Assembly (NCBI RefSeq): GCF_030409555.1
Contig: NZ_JAUFPU010000004.1
Span: 535,055-599,054 of the forward strand
Reading direction: 5' to 3'
DNA from: Chitinimonas viridis
GTDB taxonomy: Bacteria; Pseudomonadota; Gammaproteobacteria; Burkholderiales; Chitinimonadaceae
DNA length: 64,000 nt
Part shown: piece after piece, positions 17,940-27,100 of the stretch
Position numbering within the stretch: position 1 is the first letter of the stretch
How the letters are laid out: the number at the start of each line of letters is the position of its first letter
Notes under the pieces: generated by a model
Database searches by the model: none
The model's input: the letters and a program-made list of their open reading frames with translations, nothing else
Told to the model about the DNA's origin: nothing
Program-made: the position numbers and the translations under genes

Positions 17940-19139
17940 ATGCGCCCTGCCTTGTTGCTGCTTGCCTGCCTGACCTTTGCACAGGCCCAGACCGTAGAGG
18001 AAGCCCGGCTACAGCAGGTTGCTACCCGCCTGCCTGCGCTCAATACCGCCTTTGCTGGCCTGACCCGGGACTTTGCTCATGACTGGGCCAACAGCCGCGA
18101 TGCACTCGAAGCCACCCGTGTTGCCCGCGAATATGGCCGCAAGCTCTGGCTTGGCGCCAAGGCCAGGCTGCATGAACAAGGCGATTTTGATGACAGGCCG
18201 CTTTATTGGGCCAGGCTGGCGCTGACCAGCATCATCCGGGACAACAAACCCGCCTTCCCCCTGTTTGAAGCGGACCGGACGACCGCCATCGCCGCGCTGG
18301 AGCAATCCAGCCGTGGCATGGATGAAATCCGCTACGACCCAGACCGCAAGATCAAGCGCATCCTGCTGACGGGTTTTGATCCCTTTGCACTGGAACGCAA
18401 TCTGGACCAGAGCAATCCCTCCGGCGTGACCGCCTTGCTGCTGGATGGCGAGGAAATCGTCGTCAACGGTGAGCGCGCACGGGTGGAAGTCGCCGTCTTT
18501 CCGGTGCGCTATGCCGATTTCGATGCCGGCATGGTGGAAGACTTCCTCACCCCCTGGATGGCCGGTCCACGCGCCCTAGCCACCTGGCAAGCGGCGGCGG
18601 GCAAGCTGCCAGCATGGGTAGAGCCCCAGGTGGACATGGTGGTCACCGTCAGCATGGGGCGCGAACAGTTCGATCTGGAGCGTTACCCCGGCCTGCGCCG
18701 CTCGGCCAAGGCTACCGATAACCTGGCGGCCCTCAGTGGCGGCAGCCGTACGGCACCTGTCATACCCTTGCTGCACGGCCTGCCGCTGGTAGGGCCGGAG
18801 TTCGTCGAGTTCTCCCTGCCGGTGGCCGCCATGCAGACCGCCAACGGCCCCTACAAGGTGCAGGACAATCGCTGGGTGCGGGTGATGCCAGATACCCGCA
18901 TGGCCGCCGGCGGCCTTGCCGCCCTCCATGGCAAGACGGCAGTTGAAGGGGGCGGCGGCGGCTACCTGAGCAATGAGATCTCCTATCGCTCGGTACGGCT
19001 ACGCAACCAACTGGGGCTGACGCAATTGCCGGTTGGTCATATCCATACACCCTCCATCCAGGCTTTCGAGCCCGCCAAGACCGCCGACATCACCAAGCAG
19101 GTGCTGGAGATGCTGAAAGCCGCCATCAAAACACTGTAG
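17940..19139 (+). CDS. Secreted pyroglutamyl-peptidase-like protein with Ser at the catalytic Cys position
   Basis: 399 residues with a signal peptide (about 1-17, ending AQAQ). The C-terminal about 250 residues match the peptidase C15 fold: ILLTGFDPF near residue 145, a Glu-region ERYPG, and GHIHTP containing the conserved His369. In C15 enzymes the nucleophile Cys sits in a Y-x-C-N context. Here the codons read Y342-L-S344-N, so the Cys is replaced by Ser. The first about 130 residues are an extra helical region absent in cytoplasmic enzymes. It may be a serine-dependent variant, or a binding protein. Confidence 0.75.
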   Translation: MRPALLLLACLTFAQAQTVEEARLQQVATRLPALNTAFAGLTRDFAHDWANSRDALEATRVAREYGRKLWLGAKARLHEQGDFDDRPLYWARLALTSIIRDNKPAFPLFEADRTTAIAALEQSSRGMDEIRYDPDRKIKRILLTGFDPFALERNLDQSNPSGVTALLLDGEEIVVNGERARVEVAVFPVRYADFDAGMVEDFLTPWMAGPRALATWQAAAGKLPAWVEPQVDMVVTVSMGREQFDLERYPGLRRSAKATDNLAALSGGSRTAPVIPLLHGLPLVGPEFVEFSLPVAAMQTANGPYKVQDNRWVRVMPDTRMAAGGLAALHGKTAVEGGGGGYLSNEISYRSVRLRNQLGLTQLPVGHIHTPSIQAFEPAKTADITKQVLEMLKAAIKTL

Positions 19140-19152
19140 CGGCCGGAGACGC

Positions 19153-19665
19153 TCAGGCCGGCAGCAACTTGAACGCCACGCCGGGGCAGTGCAGCGGCTG
19201 CGCATGCAGGTTACCGCCCGGTGCCGGGACAGCGCCCAGCACCACATCGTGCAGTTGGCCGGTGTAGCGCACCGTGTAGGGCCCAGGCTTGCCCAGGTCG
19301 TAGACCAACCCCAGATCCACCTCGACCTTCAGGGTCTGGCCGGCGATGAGCTTGCGATAGTCCACCGGCTGTGGCGTACCCCGCTTAAACATGGGCCCTT
19401 GGTATGCAAGCTCGCCAGCGGGCCCGCGCACGGTCAGGAAGCGGCCTTTCAGGCCTTCCAGCGGGGTGTTCCAGGCCAGCACCCAGACATCCTGCGGGCT
19501 GCGGTTATGCAGGCTGAAGCCCAGCATCACCGGCTGCCCCAGCTTGGCGTTGGGTGGCGCCAGCAGTTTGCACTCGAGCATGGGTACGGACGCCGCCTGC
19601 GCCAGAGGAATCAGAAGGAAAAAACCGGCCGCGCAAAGCGGCCGGATCAACAGGGGTATCTTCAT
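19153..19665 (-). CDS. Exported protein resembling the N-terminal domain of the adjacent M35 protease
   Basis: 170 residues with a signal peptide (about 1-23, ending AQA). The rest resembles residues about 25-145 of the M35 protease encoded just upstream. Shared landmarks in the same order are a GQPVMLGFSLHN / DVEVDVRYTN strand, a PMF segment, a Val-Asp-Tyr or Ala-Pro turn before the IAGQTLKVEVDL / VRPGQTISSRVKL strand, and VYDLGKPGPYTVRYTG / VYDMSQSGSYSIRFAA. It lacks any zinc-binding motif. Read in the same direction, 72 bases behind the protease, so probably co-expressed. A role as folding helper or inhibitor of the protease is inference. Confidence 0.68.
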   Translation of the reverse strand: MKIPLLIRPLCAAGFFLLIPLAQAASVPMLECKLLAPPNAKLGQPVMLGFSLHNRSPQDVWVLAWNTPLEGLKGRFLTVRGPAGELAYQGPMFKRGTPQPVDYRKLIAGQTLKVEVDLGLVYDLGKPGPYTVRYTGQLHDVVLGAVPAPGGNLHAQPLHCPGVAFKLLPA

Positions 19666-19737
19666 GTCGGCTCGATGCCAGACAGGAGAAGAGGGAGCAG
19701 CTGGCCAGGGGAGCAAGCCACCTGCCCCATCGTCACC

Positions 19738-20853
19738 TTATGGCAGGTAAGGCGTGTTTTCGGTGAAGTACTCGTGGCTGTCGGCGTTATCCAGTGCCTT
19801 GGTCGGGCTCTTCTTGGCCAGGCTCTTGGCGGCCGTCTGGCCATAGGCATGGTCATCGGTGCCGGCTACGACATTGAAGTGCGACAGCTCATGCACAATG
19901 GTGCCGCCACGCGAGTCGGTACCGGTGTTGGCAGCCGCCCAATAGGCACCGCACAGGTAGATCTTGTACGGCTGGGTTGGATAGACGTAGGCGAAGGTGC
20001 CGCTCTCGGTACAGGAGCAGTCAAACACCAGGGGCTTGGTATCCAGCGCATCCTTGATCTTCACGAAGTGCGACTTGGCCGTGTTCCAGTTGGTGCTGGA
20101 ATACTTGCCGAACCAGGTGACATAGCGGGAGGTGCCCGACGGTGTCCCGTTCAGGTAGCTGACCGAGGCATTGGCGTAGGAGATGGCTGCCGACACACCG
20201 CTATTGATCTGCGACTGACGAGTAGCCGAACAGTTGCTGGCATAGGACACGCTGGACGCAGTGATGCGATCAAGCAGGGCCGACAGCTTGCGGCCTTCCT
20301 CGGCCTGCCTCAGCAAGGGGCTGCTGCGGCCCTCTACCCACAGTGCCACATCATTCGAGCGCAGCATCTCCGACTCGACTGCTGCCTCGATACCTGCAGC
20401 CGCGGCGGTCTCGTTGATGCCCTTCAGCGGACGCTTGAGCATACGCTCGCTATCGGCAGCAAAGCGGATGCTGTAGCTGCCGCTTTGCGACATATCGTAG
20501 ACGGAGGAAAGCTTGACGCGGCTGCTGATGGTCTGGCCGGGGCGAACCGTGATCAGGTCGGCTGCAGTGGGGGCACGGCGCTTGACCAGCGGGCCGAGAT
20601 ACTCGACCGGCTTGCCATCACGGCTGACTTCGAACATCGGGTCCTGTAGGCCGTTGCCTGCCACATACCACTTGTACAGGTAAACGGGCTGACGGCTCTC
20701 ATTGGTGTAGCGTACATCGACTTCCACATCCTGCGTGGCCATGGCGGACACGCGGGTGGAGGCGACGCTGACGCGCAGATCCTGCGCCTGAACCAGTACC
20801 GGCGCTGCGAGTGCAGACATGACGGCCATTGAAACAATCCAGCGGTGTTGCAT
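19738..20853 (-). CDS. Secreted M35 zinc metalloendopeptidase (aspzincin, peptidyl-Lys type)
   Basis: 371 residues: signal peptide about 1-23, an N-terminal beta-rich prodomain-like region (about 24-145), then the catalytic domain. The zinc site is complete: H321-E322-LS-H325 followed by GTDDHAYG, where Asp334 is the third ligand that defines aspzincins. Four Cys in the catalytic part (two as CSC) fit the disulfides of Lys-N-like enzymes. The start has a good AGGAGC site. It lies beside a free copy of its own N-terminal domain. Confidence 0.88.
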   Translation of the reverse strand: MQHRWIVSMAVMSALAAPVLVQAQDLRVSVASTRVSAMATQDVEVDVRYTNESRQPVYLYKWYVAGNGLQDPMFEVSRDGKPVEYLGPLVKRRAPTAADLITVRPGQTISSRVKLSSVYDMSQSGSYSIRFAADSERMLKRPLKGINETAAAAGIEAAVESEMLRSNDVALWVEGRSSPLLRQAEEGRKLSALLDRITASSVSYASNCSATRQSQINSGVSAAISYANASVSYLNGTPSGTSRYVTWFGKYSSTNWNTAKSHFVKIKDALDTKPLVFDCSCTESGTFAYVYPTQPYKIYLCGAYWAAANTGTDSRGGTIVHELSHFNVVAGTDDHAYGQTAAKSLAKKSPTKALDNADSHEYFTENTPYLP

Positions 20854-21267
20854 AGTTGCTCCTAGTTCTCACCTTGTTATGTTGGCTGCTTGTGGCAGCC
20901 GCTCCTGCCCCTGTGCTGCTTTTTTATTTCGGGGCTCCAATATGGTTAGACTAGGGAAAACCCACATACAACTTGTACGTTTGTCCAGTGGATCAAATGA
21001 CACAGCCACCCGGCAAGCACGCCATTGGTCAGGCCAGGTGCCGAGATGTGCAGCAGACCGCAACCCGCAGGCGGCCGTCCAGTCCAAGCTAGCGGAGTGG
21101 CAAGCGACAGAAAAATGCATCACGACTGATTGACGTTTACGTCAATGTGAAGTTACAAAGCTAGCCAGCAATGCAGCACACCCTGCAAGGTGCTTCGCGC
21201 AAGCCCGGTTCCCGCGCATCCACCATACCCAGGCAAGGCTGCAACCATCCAAAACAAGGAGCGAGAC
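20854..21267. other. Intergenic region between the M35 protease and mmsA
   Basis: 414 bases without a supported gene. It holds the divergent promoters of the protease and mmsA. The only clear signal is the palindrome at 21130-21145. Confidence 0.5.
21130..21145. promoter_or_regulatory. LiuR-like (MerR family) operator upstream of mmsA
   Basis: TTGACGT-TT-ACGTCAA is a perfect palindrome with a two-base centre, close to the TTTACGT-NN-ACGTAAA pattern described for LiuR, a regulator of branched-chain amino acid breakdown. It lies 122 bases ahead of the mmsA start. Confidence 0.5.
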
Positions 21268-22764
21268 ATGACCGAGAATGTAAAACTGCTGATCAACGGC
21301 GAATTCACCGAATCGAGCGCCAGCCAGTGGCAAGAGGTACGTAACCCAGCCACCCAGGAGGTCTTGGCCCGCGTGCCCATGTGCGGCAGTGATGAAGTCG
21401 CCCAGGCGGTAGCCGCCGCCAAGGCAGCCTTCCCGGCCTGGCGCGCCACGCCGATTGCCGAGCGGGCTCGTGTGTTCCTGCGCCTGCAGGCCTTGATACG
21501 CGAGCACATGGATACACTGGCCGCCACCCTGACCCGTGAGCAAGGCAAGACCCTGGCCGATGCCAAGGGCGATGTATTCCGTGGCCTGGAAGTGGTGGAA
21601 CACGCCTGCTCGGTCGGCAGCCTGCAGATGGGTGAATTCGCCGAGAACGTCGCCGGTGGCGTCGATACCTATGCCATCCGCCAGCCGCTGGGCGTCTGTG
21701 CCGGCATCACGCCATTCAACTTCCCCGCCATGATTCCGCTGTGGATGTTTCCCATGGCCTGCGTGACCGGCAATACCTTTGTGCTCAAGCCCAGCGAACA
21801 GGACCCCATGACCCCCATGCTGCTGGCGCAGCTAGCACAACAGGCCGGCTTGCCCAAAGGGGTGCTCAATGTGGTGCATGGCGGCGTCGATGCGGTCAAC
21901 GCCCTGTGTGACCACCCTGATATCAAGGCCATCTCCTTTGTCGGCTCGGTAGGGGTTGGCACCCATGTCTACCGCCGGGGCAGCGAGCACGGCAAACGGG
22001 TACAGGCCATGCTGGGCGCCAAGAATCATGCGGTTTTCCTGCCCGACGCCAACAAGGAGCAAACCCTCAATGCCCTGGTGGGCGCCGCCTTTGGTGCAGC
22101 AGGCCAACGCTGCATGGCCATCTCGGTGGCGGTGCTGGTGGGCAAGGCGCGCGACTGGATACCCGAGATCGTGGCCCGTGCGCAAACGCTCAAGGTCAGT
22201 GCCGGCCACGAAGCCGGCGCCGACCTCGGCCCCCTGATCAACCGGCAGGCCCTGGCACGGGTAGAGAAACTGATAGGCCAAGGCGTCGAGGAAGGCGCCA
22301 AACTGGAGCTGGATGGCCGCAACCCGACCGTAGCGGGCTACCCCGATGGCAACTTCGTCGGCCCCACCATCTTTTCGGGCGTCAAGGCCGGCATGCAGGT
22401 GTATGAGCAGGAGATTTTTGGCCCGGTGCTGTGCATCGTCGAAGTGGACACGCTCGACGAGGCCATTTCCTTCGTCAATGCCAACCCCTATGGCAATGGT
22501 ACGGCCCTGTTTACCCAGAGCGGCGCTGCCGCACGCCGCTTCCAGCACGACATCGACGTCGGCCAGGTGGGTATCAACGTGCCTATCCCGGTGCCGGTTC
22601 CCTTCTTCAGCTTTACCGGCTCGCGCGGCTCCAAGCTCGGTGATCTCGGCCCCTATGGTAAGGAAGTGATCCGCTTCTACACCCAGACCAAGACCGTGAC
22701 CGCCCGCTGGTTCGACGACGAAGCGACCGCCGGCCCCGTCAACACCACCATCTCGCTGCGCTGA
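21268..22764 (+). CDS. mmsA: CoA-acylating methylmalonate-semialdehyde dehydrogenase
   Basis: Converts (methyl)malonate semialdehyde plus CoA and NAD+ to propionyl-/acetyl-CoA in valine breakdown. 498 residues, full length for the family. Aldehyde dehydrogenase features: catalytic Cys282 in GQRCMAIS, the [14 protein letters not shown] segment typical of MmsA, and the C-terminal [15 protein letters not shown] that marks this subfamily. The ATG at 21268 follows AAGGAG. It sits 16 bases before mmsB, so the two form an operon. Confidence 0.96.
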   Translation: MTENVKLLINGEFTESSASQWQEVRNPATQEVLARVPMCGSDEVAQAVAAAKAAFPAWRATPIAERARVFLRLQALIREHMDTLAATLTREQGKTLADAKGDVFRGLEVVEHACSVGSLQMGEFAENVAGGVDTYAIRQPLGVCAGITPFNFPAMIPLWMFPMACVTGNTFVLKPSEQDPMTPMLLAQLAQQAGLPKGVLNVVHGGVDAVNALCDHPDIKAISFVGSVGVGTHVYRRGSEHGKRVQAMLGAKNHAVFLPDANKEQTLNALVGAAFGAAGQRCMAISVAVLVGKARDWIPEIVARAQTLKVSAGHEAGADLGPLINRQALARVEKLIGQGVEEGAKLELDGRNPTVAGYPDGNFVGPTIFSGVKAGMQVYEQEIFGPVLCIVEVDTLDEAISFVNANPYGNGTALFTQSGAAARRFQHDIDVGQVGINVPIPVPVPFFSFTGSRGSKLGDLGPYGKEVIRFYTQTKTVTARWFDDEATAGPVNTTISLR

Positions 22765-22780
22765 TCGCCAAGGAAACCCG

Positions 22781-23677
22781 ATGACCAACGCTTGCCATAT
22801 CGCCTTTATCGGCCTGGGCCACATGGGTGGCCCCATGGCTGCCAACCTGCTCAAGGCCGGCCACACGCTCACCGCGTTCGACCTGGTACCAGCTGCCGTC
22901 GAGGCCGCCGTGGCACTGGGGGCGAAGGCCGCCCCCAATGCCCTGCACGCCGTCACAGAGGCCGACGTCGTCATTACCATGCTGCCCGCCAGCCAGCATG
23001 TAGAGGCCCTTTACCTGGGTGAAGGCCGACTGATACACGCCGTCAAGCCGGGCGCCCTGGTGCTGGAGTGCTCCACCATCTCGCCCGAGGTAGCGCGTGC
23101 GGTCCATGCCGCAGCCAAGACCCGTGGCGTGGCCATGCTCGACGCCCCAGTGTCGGGTGGCACAGCCGGCGCCACTGCCGGCACCCTCACCTTCATCATC
23201 GGTGGCGAGGCCGCCAACCTGGAGCGCGCCCGCCCCTTGCTGGAAGCCATGGGCAAGAACCTGTTCCATGCCGGTAGTGCAGGTGCGGGCCAGGTGGCCA
23301 AGATCGCCAACAACATGCTGCTGGCCATCCACATGATAGGCACGGCCGAAGCGCTCAATCTCGGCGTGGCCAACGGCCTGGACCCCAAGGTACTGAGCGA
23401 TATCATGCGCGTCAGCTCCGGCGGCAACTGGAGCCTGGAAAAATACAACCCCTGGCCAGGGGTGATGGAGAACACGCCCGCCAGCCGTGGCTACGAAGGC
23501 GGCTTTGGCGTGGACCTGATGCTCAAGGATCTGGGCCTCGCCATGGAGGCTGCCCTGGCCAGCAAGTCCAGCACGCCGCTGGGCAGCCTGTCGCGCCAGC
23601 TCTATGCCCTACATAGCAGCCTGGGCCATGGCGGGCAGGATTTCTCCAGCATCCAGCAATTGCTCAAGCGCAGCTGA
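22781..23677 (+). CDS. mmsB: 3-hydroxyisobutyrate dehydrogenase
   Basis: Oxidises 3-hydroxyisobutyrate to methylmalonate semialdehyde, the step before MmsA in valine catabolism. 298 residues. The NAD-binding GLGHMGGPMAANLLKAGH, the substrate segment DAPVSGGTAGA, and catalytic Lys174 in VAKIANNM are all present. Located directly after mmsA with an AAGGAAA site. Confidence 0.96.
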   Translation: MTNACHIAFIGLGHMGGPMAANLLKAGHTLTAFDLVPAAVEAAVALGAKAAPNALHAVTEADVVITMLPASQHVEALYLGEGRLIHAVKPGALVLECSTISPEVARAVHAAAKTRGVAMLDAPVSGGTAGATAGTLTFIIGGEAANLERARPLLEAMGKNLFHAGSAGAGQVAKIANNMLLAIHMIGTAEALNLGVANGLDPKVLSDIMRVSSGGNWSLEKYNPWPGVMENTPASRGYEGGFGVDLMLKDLGLAMEAALASKSSTPLGSLSRQLYALHSSLGHGGQDFSSIQQLLKRS

Positions 23678-23803
23678 GCACACGCACCGCCAGGCCAAGA
23701 GGAGGGTACCGTCATCAGGCGGCCCCCTCCGCTTGCCCCCGGGGCTACGTCCGGCAGTAGCGGTTCCCAAGGGCGATCAACTGCGAGCCAGCCAGAGACG
23801 CCA

Positions 23804-25195
23804 TCAAGCCTTGAAGGTCACCAGCGGCAACAACCTGGCCACCGGGGCCAGCAGGCCAGCCTCTTCCTGCGCAGTCAGAACCGGGCCTATGGGCTTATAG
23901 GCGTGCGGCGCTTCTTCAATCCGCCGCTCTTCCCGCAGCGTCACACAATGCCAGCTACCGTCCGCCTGAGCCTGACGCATGCGGCGCACCTCCTGCCGTC
24001 TCAGCTGACGTCCCGCACCATGGCTGCAAGACCACAGCCAGTCTGCATTGCCCAGGCCTCTTACCAGATAAGACGCATCGCCCATCGAGCCGGGTATCAG
24101 TGCCAGGTCGCCACTGCGTGCCGGCGTCGCCCCCTTACGGTGAATATTGAAGCCCTGCTCCTGCAGCACCACGTTATGGGGTACATCCACCACCAGGCGT
24201 GATGCCATTGTACCAGTCACCTCGGCCAGTTCCTTGCGGACCAGCTCGGCCAGCACCACCCGATTCAACCAGGCATAGCGGGCGGCCGTACCCATGGCTA
24301 CCAGGTATTCCGCCGCCAGCGTGCCCGCCAGGCCATACAGGCCGCTCGCAGGGTGCTTCACCCCTTGCGGCCAGGCATCGCGTGCCTTATCCATCCAGCG
24401 CTGCCCCACATAGAAACCCAGGTCACGCGAGCCGCTATGTATCATCAGCACCACCTCCCCTTGCTTGAGGCCAGCCCGGTAGGCGGCATGCCGATCCAGC
24501 ACGGCATCCACCCGCTGGAACTCCACAAAGTGGTTACCTGCGCCTGGCGTGCCCAGACAGGGGTCGCGCAGCAGCTCCCGACTACCCACCATGGCATCAG
24601 GCGCATAGCGACTATTGCCAGCAAAGTCCGCAAGGCCTATGCAGCCCGCCAATTCTGCGGCCAGCCTAGCAGTATCGACACCGGCCCATAAGCCCTCCCT
24701 GCCCAAGCTGTCTATCAACCCCAAGGGGCCAACATCAAACAGGTTACGGAAAGCCTGGCTGCGCAAAGGCACATCGCGGCCGTTGTCGAGCAGCACCCGG
24801 GTCAGCCTCGCCAGTAATACATCGCGATGCTGGGCAAAGCCCGCTTCATCCAGCCCGGTGGTAATCAATCGCATGCCACAGTTGATGTCCGTGCCTATGC
24901 TGGCCGGAATCACGAAATCCGGCCCTGTTGCCACCACAGAACCAACGGGCGCTATGGAGCCGGGGTGAAAATCCGGCGTGGCGCAGGCCTTGCAAACCGT
25001 ATGGTGGCCATCTGCCGAGCGTACTGCAGCGAAATCCAGCAGTTGCCGAACGGCCTTTTCTTCCAGCGGAAAACTGGCGGGGAGTAAAACAGTGGCGGCG
25101 CTGTCGGCACGGGCGAGCTGGTAAACACCCCGGTCGAACTGCACCATCACACCCTGGCGCGCCAGGGCTTTTTGTAAACGAAGTAAGGTAGACAT
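23804..25195 (-). CDS. rtcB: RtcB-family RNA ligase
   Basis: Mn/GTP-dependent ligase that joins 2',3'-cyclic phosphate or 3'-phosphate to 5'-OH RNA ends. 463 residues. The metal and GTP site motifs are present in order: ATPDFHPGS, GTDINCGMR (Asp and Cys ligands), GAGNHFVEFQ, HSGSRDLGF, DVPHN, HRKGATPA, and SHGAGRQ, where the His is the guanylylation site. It is about 55 residues longer than E. coli RtcB, and INCGM replaces the IGCGM of that protein, which suggests a paralogous subgroup. No rtcA or rtcR lies nearby, so it may serve RNA repair outside the rtc operon. The start at 25195 has a GGAAA site. Confidence 0.88.
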   Translation of the reverse strand: MSTLLRLQKALARQGVMVQFDRGVYQLARADSAATVLLPASFPLEEKAVRQLLDFAAVRSADGHHTVCKACATPDFHPGSIAPVGSVVATGPDFVIPASIGTDINCGMRLITTGLDEAGFAQHRDVLLARLTRVLLDNGRDVPLRSQAFRNLFDVGPLGLIDSLGREGLWAGVDTARLAAELAGCIGLADFAGNSRYAPDAMVGSRELLRDPCLGTPGAGNHFVEFQRVDAVLDRHAAYRAGLKQGEVVLMIHSGSRDLGFYVGQRWMDKARDAWPQGVKHPASGLYGLAGTLAAEYLVAMGTAARYAWLNRVVLAELVRKELAEVTGTMASRLVVDVPHNVVLQEQGFNIHRKGATPARSGDLALIPGSMGDASYLVRGLGNADWLWSCSHGAGRQLRRQEVRRMRQAQADGSWHCVTLREERRIEEAPHAYKPIGPVLTAQEEAGLLAPVARLLPLVTFKA

Positions 25196-25318
25196 TGCTG
25201 CTTTCCAGAGACATGGCAATGCCCCACGGCCAATTGCGTGGGGGCATGTCCTTCTGCAGCAGCAAACTTGAAGGGATGCGCAGTCTAGCAATATCGCCGC
25301 TAGCCAGTAAAGCAGCCC

Positions 25319-25346
25319 AAAAAAAGAGCGCCCACCAGGGGCGCCG
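25319..25346 (-). terminator. Terminator after the outer-membrane barrel gene
   Basis: On the reverse strand GCGCCC-CTGGT-GGGCGC is followed by TCTTTTTTT. It insulates the rtcB gene from the gene upstream of it. Confidence 0.85.
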
Positions 25347-25417
25347 CAGTCAGGGAGATCAATCATGCGAGGAAGACACCGGAGCGGTTTGCGCTGCCGC
25401 TCCGGCTGCTGTAATGC

Positions 25418-25909
25418 CTAGAACTGGTACTGCACGCCAGCCGAGTAAGCATTGATACGCTGTTCACCGCCGGCCTTCAGGCGATCGTAGTCGGCGCGTA
25501 CTGCCCAGTTCTTGTCCAGCTTGTAGCTGGCGCCCACCCCGTAGGTCAGGCCATCCTTGGCAGCGTTGCCCAGGGTATCGCCGGTGCGGGCATAACCGAG
25601 CTTGCCGTTGACTTCTATCTGCTCATTCACCGGCAGGATGCCGACGGCGCGGACATTGGCAGTCTGATCAGCCATGCCGGTACGTTCGTTCAGGCCGGTG
25701 TAGCCGCCCTCGACCGCAAAGTTGTCGCTGAGCCGATAACCGACACCAGCACCAAGACCGTTGGCGACCTGTTTGTTAGCGTGGGTTTCACGGGCATGGG
25801 TGGCTTGGCCGAATACGTACACGCCATTGGCGTCGGCCATGGCCGGCACAGCGCTCAGGCCGGCGATCAAGGCGCTCAGGGCGATGGTCTGTTTGGTCAT
25901 GGTCTTCAT
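25418..25909 (-). CDS. Small outer-membrane beta-barrel protein (OmpX/Ail/opacity type)
   Basis: 163 residues with a signal peptide (1-25, ending AMA). The remainder alternates polar and hydrophobic residues in about eight strands (GLGAGVGYRLSDNFAVEGGY, YGVGASYKLDKNWAVRADYDR) and ends in VQYQF, the terminal Phe signal for BAM-mediated insertion. Good AAGGAG site. It is divergent from a LysR regulator, which probably controls it. The precise ligand or adhesion role cannot be read. Confidence 0.82.
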   Translation of the reverse strand: MKTMTKQTIALSALIAGLSAVPAMADANGVYVFGQATHARETHANKQVANGLGAGVGYRLSDNFAVEGGYTGLNERTGMADQTANVRAVGILPVNEQIEVNGKLGYARTGDTLGNAAKDGLTYGVGASYKLDKNWAVRADYDRLKAGGEQRINAYSAGVQYQF

Positions 25910-26073
25910 GGTCCTACTCCTTCAGAGTTTGCAAAGTAAGCCGGCTTCCGGCCGGCGGTGGCCTTGTCGTTCTTGCCACGGTTTGCATTCTGCCGTTTGA
26001 CCACACGGCGATAAATAAGCGATATTTCAATTCATAGTTTAATAAACCTGAACAATTCGAAGGAACTTTTGCC

Positions 26074-27009
26074 ATGGATCGCTTTCGTGCCATGCAGACC
26101 TTTGTCCGCGTTGCCGAGACTGGCAGCTTTGTGCGCGCCGCCGAGGCCATGGGGCTGTCCAAGGCTTCCATCTCCCTGATTATTTCGGAACTGGAAACCG
26201 AGCTGGGCGCCCGCTTGATGCAACGCACCACCCGCAAACTCTCACTCACCGAGGCAGGCCAGGCCTACCTGGCGCGTTGCCAAGATATCCTGGAGGCGGT
26301 AAACGAAGCCGACGCCATGCTGACCGCCCGGCAGACTGAAGCGCGTGGGGTATTGCGTGCCTATGCACCACTCAGCTTTGCCCAGCACCATATCGTGCCG
26401 GTGCTGCCGGCCTATCGGGCGGCTTTTCCGGAGGTGCGCATTGATCTGGTACTCGGCGCCCGGCCGGTGGACATGGTGGAAGAAGGATTCGACCTGGCCC
26501 TGCTGTTCGAGCAGCAAGGCCTGGCCAGCAGCCTGGTGGCAAGACGCCTGGCCTACTCCGACCTGATACTGTGCGCAGCACCAGGCTATCTGGCCCAGCA
26601 CCCTCCACTCGACACACCAGCAGACCTTGAAGGACAGCAACTGCTGGCCAGCGGCAACTGGCTGGATAGCCGGCTTTACCGTGGCACGGAAGAAACCCTG
26701 AACGTACGCTGGCCCACCCCCGCCCTATCGTGCAACACCCAGGATGTGCTGCGTGCCAGCGCGGTGGCCGGCATGGGGATCGCCATCCTGCCCTCCTATG
26801 TAGCCAGCGAATCGCTGCGCCTGGGCGAGCTGGTGCGGGTGTTGCCAGCGTGGCGTGCCGGCCGGCTGGATCTTTGCCTGGTTTTCCCCAGCCGCCGATT
26901 CTTATCTGCCAAGGTCAGAGGGGCCGCCGACTTCATCCTGGCCCGCTTTGCCGAGTTTGCCGGCTCAGCCGGGCAAGACCCATGGCTGGCCGCCGCGCAC
27001 CCCGCTTGA
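26074..27009 (+). CDS. LysR-family transcriptional regulator
   Basis: 311 residues. The winged helix-turn-helix lies at about residues 15-60 (GSFVRAAEAMGLSKASISLIISELE), followed by the linker helix and a periplasmic-binding-like effector domain of usual length. It resembles the DsdC/CrgA-like branch with RYAPLSFAQHH-type effector start. Divergent from the barrel protein gene across an AT-rich 164-base gap (26005-26060), the classical layout for LysR autoregulation and target control. Inducer unknown. Confidence 0.86.
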   Translation: MDRFRAMQTFVRVAETGSFVRAAEAMGLSKASISLIISELETELGARLMQRTTRKLSLTEAGQAYLARCQDILEAVNEADAMLTARQTEARGVLRAYAPLSFAQHHIVPVLPAYRAAFPEVRIDLVLGARPVDMVEEGFDLALLFEQQGLASSLVARRLAYSDLILCAAPGYLAQHPPLDTPADLEGQQLLASGNWLDSRLYRGTEETLNVRWPTPALSCNTQDVLRASAVAGMGIAILPSYVASESLRLGELVRVLPAWRAGRLDLCLVFPSRRFLSAKVRGAADFILARFAEFAGSAGQDPWLAAAHPA

Positions 27010-27100
27010 GGGCAGCAAGGCCATGTCACAGCGGATAACTAAAGAGAAATACTTCCCTCACCAGGCTGCGTAGCGATACAAGCGAGATTGCAGGCAGCAC

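Noticed and set aside
25214..25253. Stem-loop (TGCCCCAC/GTGGGGGCA) upstream of rtcB as a riboswitch or tRNA-like element
   Set aside because: Single stem with a bulge, no aptamer core or tRNA arms; kept out of the feature list.
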